Shown piece by piece: positions 62,572-64,000 of a DNA stretch of 64,000 nt. The notes below the pieces were generated by a model. That model saw only the letters and a program-made list of their open reading frames with translations, was not told the origin of the DNA and searched no databases. The first letter of the stretch is position 1, and every line of letters starts with the position of its first letter. Origin of the DNA: Mucilaginibacter aurantiaciroseus. GTDB taxonomy: Bacteria > Bacteroidota > Bacteroidia > Sphingobacteriales > Sphingobacteriaceae. Location of the stretch: NCBI RefSeq assembly GCF_024055595.1, contig NZ_JAMXOF010000003.1:372001-436000 (forward strand). Reading direction: 5' to 3'. The position numbers and the translations under genes are program-made.

Positions 62572-63138
62572 TTATAAGTTCTTTACCTGCTGCCGTACAT
62601 GGCTGGTAAGTTCCTCTTTGTCCGCTTGTTTACTGAAGCCGCTTATTTGCTCCCGGCTTTTAATATAGTATTCCAAAAGGTCGGAGAATTTAGCTTTCAG
62701 GATTTTTTTATCATATTGTGATGTATCTAACTTTTGAAGAAATCCAACTATTTGACTAACGTTGGTTGACTGCGTTTTAGAAGTTGCTTTTTGCTCGTCG
62801 TTGTGCTTAATGATATTTTCATTAAAAAAGGTGATGATCTTTCCCTGTGCTGCAATCATTCTTTCGCCGTCTTTCTTTATCGGCCTTAATAGTTCTTCTT
62901 CTTGGGTTCTTATAAATCCTATGATGTTATCGGTCTTTTTATTCAGCTCTTTCTTTAGCAGTTCATCATTGAGATCCCGTGGGTCTTTCTTGGACTTAAA
63001 AAAATAATCTACCATCGCGATAAAGAAATCCAACTTGGTCAGCCCGGATTTAAGGGCGACTTTTTGCAATTTCTCATCCACACTTATAGAAAATCTTAGC
63101 GTTTTTATTTTATGGCTTCCCTGTTCTTCCATTGTCAT
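62572..63138 (-). CDS. BfmA/BtgA-family mobilization accessory protein
   Basis: A 188-residue protein. The N-terminus (KIKTLRFSISVDEKLQKVALKSGLTKLDFFIAMVDYF) looks like a ribbon-helix-helix DNA-binding module, followed by long charged helices likely to be coiled coil. This matches BfmA/BtgA proteins, which bind oriT and help the relaxase. It lies directly upstream of the relaxase gene and downstream of a region rich in palindromes that may be its binding sites. Confidence 0.85.
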   Translation of the reverse strand: MTMEEQGSHKIKTLRFSISVDEKLQKVALKSGLTKLDFFIAMVDYFFKSKKDPRDLNDELLKKELNKKTDNIIGFIRTQEEELLRPIKKDGERMIAAQGKIITFFNENIIKHNDEQKATSKTQSTNVSQIVGFLQKLDTSQYDKKILKAKFSDLLEYYIKSREQISGFSKQADKEELTSHVRQQVKNL

Positions 63139-63158
63139 ATATCCTAATTTCTAAAATC

Positions 63159-63293
63159 TAACATACCGCCGGGTATGTTAAAATCGGCCTTTAAACGGGT
63201 TAGCGGGGGGCAAAACATACCGTCGGTATGTTGTAAACGGCCTTGCCCCGCAGGGCAAGCGGAAAAAGTCGGGTGCGCCCGACTTCCGCTTGC
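63159..63293. promoter_or_regulatory. Candidate oriT / operator region with four palindromes
   Basis: Upstream of the BtgA-like gene lie TAACATACC-GCCG-GGTATGTTA (63159-63180), AACATACC-GTC-GGTATGTT (63214-63232), CTTGCCC-CGCA-GGGCAAG (63242-63259) and a long stem GCAAGCGG-AAA-AAGTCGGG / CCCGACTT-CCGCTTGC (63255-63293). The first two are near-identical sites 55 nt apart. Position beside mobilization genes and the density of symmetry fit an origin of transfer with accessory-protein operators. The nick site cannot be placed. Confidence 0.55.
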
Positions 63294-63367
63294 TCCTCCC
63301 GCTTTCGCGGTTGGACCTTGCTTTGTTACCAAGCTGCTTATTTTGCCAGTTATACTGATAGCCGATT

Positions 63368-63691
63368 TCATTCGGCTTGCAATCTCCACCCGGCAGGCCA
63401 ATATGCCAAGCTGCCTAACTTCGGATGATAGCTTGGCTGGTAACGGATATACCCATACTCTTCCAGTTCCCTGATGCATTTGTGATAAGTGGCTACCGAT
63501 GCAATCCTGCTATACCCCATTAACTCCCGGCGATTGAAAGAAAACGGGCTGACGAAGCCACCACGCTGCCAGCATACAAATAGCGCGGTAAACAAACTGA
63601 TATGTGTTGCATAAAGGCGCTGGTCTTTACCCATTCGCCGGATTAGTTTACCATAACCCGCTAATTCCTGGGCAACTAATTGGGTTTTCAT
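63368..63691 (-). CDS. Small winged-helix-like protein of mobile elements
   Basis: A 107-residue protein starting at the ATG at 63691, which overlaps the stop of the upstream HTH gene (ATGA); the longer frame overlaps that gene fully. The sequence FSFNRRELMGYSRIASVATYHKCIRELEEYGYIRY looks like a helix-turn-helix/winged-helix domain as in replication-initiator-like or control proteins of Bacteroidetes elements. Function unknown. It is coupled to the excisionase-like gene. Confidence 0.75.
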   Translation of the reverse strand: MKTQLVAQELAGYGKLIRRMGKDQRLYATHISLFTALFVCWQRGGFVSPFSFNRRELMGYSRIASVATYHKCIRELEEYGYIRYQPSYHPKLGSLAYWPAGWRLQAE

Positions 63692-63951
63692 TGCTGGCTT
63701 CCCTCTAACAGTTTGTGGATGTCTTCCAATTTGTAATACATCATGCCGCCAATTTTGGAATAGCGTAGTGTGCCGTTTATCCGCAAGTTTTGTAGTGTGC
63801 CTGGTGAAATGTTTAGTAGCTTTCTGACCTCTACACTTTTCAGCCATTGTTTGCTTTGCCCTTGCCCCGGCTTAACAATTTGTTTGATTTCGGTTAACAG
63901 GTCGTTTTTAAACTCCCGTAAATCTTGCTTGGTGATTAATTCCACATTCAT
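63688..63951 (-). CDS. Excisionase-family helix-turn-helix protein
   Basis: An 87-residue protein with a MerR/excisionase-type HTH (KSVEVRKLLNISPGTLQNLRINGTLRYSKIGGMMYYKLEDI), in which the 'LxxSxxTLxxxRxxGxLxxxKxGxxxYY' pattern is typical of HTH_17. Such proteins in Bacteroidetes elements bend DNA for excision or regulate mobilization genes. First of a coupled pair on the minus strand; upstream sequence is cut by the window end. Confidence 0.85.
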   Translation of the reverse strand: MNVELITKQDLREFKNDLLTEIKQIVKPGQGQSKQWLKSVEVRKLLNISPGTLQNLRINGTLRYSKIGGMMYYKLEDIHKLLEGSQQ

Positions 63952-64000
63952 CTTTCGTCCTCCTTTAGTCTTTAATTTTTGTTGTCATGATTTTGAGCAC

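Larger units (their letters stand above)
47820..64000. mobile_element. Mobilizable genomic island next to tRNA-Asp (left part)
   Basis: From the tRNA-Asp 3' end the content changes: tyrosine recombinase, IS21 element, AT-rich restriction-like operon, BtgA/BtgB-like mobilization genes and an excisionase-like HTH gene. This is the layout of Bacteroidetes integrative mobilizable elements. Only the left boundary is in view; the repeated tRNA 3' end that would mark the right boundary was not found within the window. Boundaries are inferred. Confidence 0.75.

Noticed and set aside
63144..63479. 111-codon frame upstream of the BtgA-like gene
   Set aside because: It runs through four palindromes and overlaps the winged-helix gene; the palindromes explain the sequence better.

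Overview
The window looks like a chromosome segment of a Bacteroidetes bacterium of the Sphingobacteriaceae type (Mucilaginibacter/Pedobacter-like). This rests on several signs: Bacteroidetes-type promoters (TTTG, about 19-20 nt, then TAnnTTTG), the rimP-nusA-infB order, many SusD-age style outer-membrane barrels and lipoproteins, a NagB-LmbE fusion, BtgA/BtgB-like mobilization genes, and A-rich start regions without Shine-Dalgarno sites. Species is inference; no rRNA is present.

Bases 1-47,700 are host chromosome. From the left: the end of an S9 peptidase, a small coupled pair of membrane proteins, a lipoprotein, the rimP-nusA-infB translation operon, an orphan Lhr-like helicase, a decayed lipoprotein gene, an M16 peptidase, a DUF2059 protein, a NagB-LmbE amino-sugar enzyme divergent from AnmK (cell-wall sugar recycling), and a trp cluster (trpE, trpG, trpC, no trpD). 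The trp cluster is preceded by a complete attenuator: promoter, a 20-residue leader peptide with Trp-Trp and Trp, and a terminator. Next come HflX, PepT, an M14 peptidase with a rhomboid protease, a dipeptide epimerase, Amt, DinB, a Gly-rich exported protein, a Cys-rich copper-type protein coupled to a flavodoxin, an RlmI-type methyltransferase and an Lrp regulator. Beside lrp lie two tandem, covarying tRNA-like RNAs with their own promoter and terminator. Then an S41 protease, a gene broken by two in-frame stops, and the xylose operon xylB-xylA-transporter.

Bases 47,746-64,000 are accessory DNA. A tRNA-Asp gene is followed by a tyrosine recombinase, an IS21-family insertion, an AT-rich three-gene operon (PLD-nuclease/helicase, Eco57I-type methyltransferase, SMC-like ATPase), a candidate oriT region, BtgA/BtgB-like mobilization genes and an excisionase-like HTH protein. 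This is the left part of a mobilizable island whose right end lies outside the window. The three-gene operon looks like a restriction/defence system in which nuclease-helicase and methylase-specificity functions are split between two proteins, with an added ATPase. It is probably damaged: the ATPase frame is broken by one extra A in an A6 run, and its remaining 3' end is split by the IS21 copy. The IS carries a 7-bp target duplication, and removing it on paper restores an open frame.

Other decay is visible: a lipoprotein relic at 9.3-9.9 kb, a small membrane-protein relic after trpC bounded by an 18-bp direct repeat, and the two-stop pseudogene at 42.2-42.9 kb. No CRISPR array or rRNA was seen.
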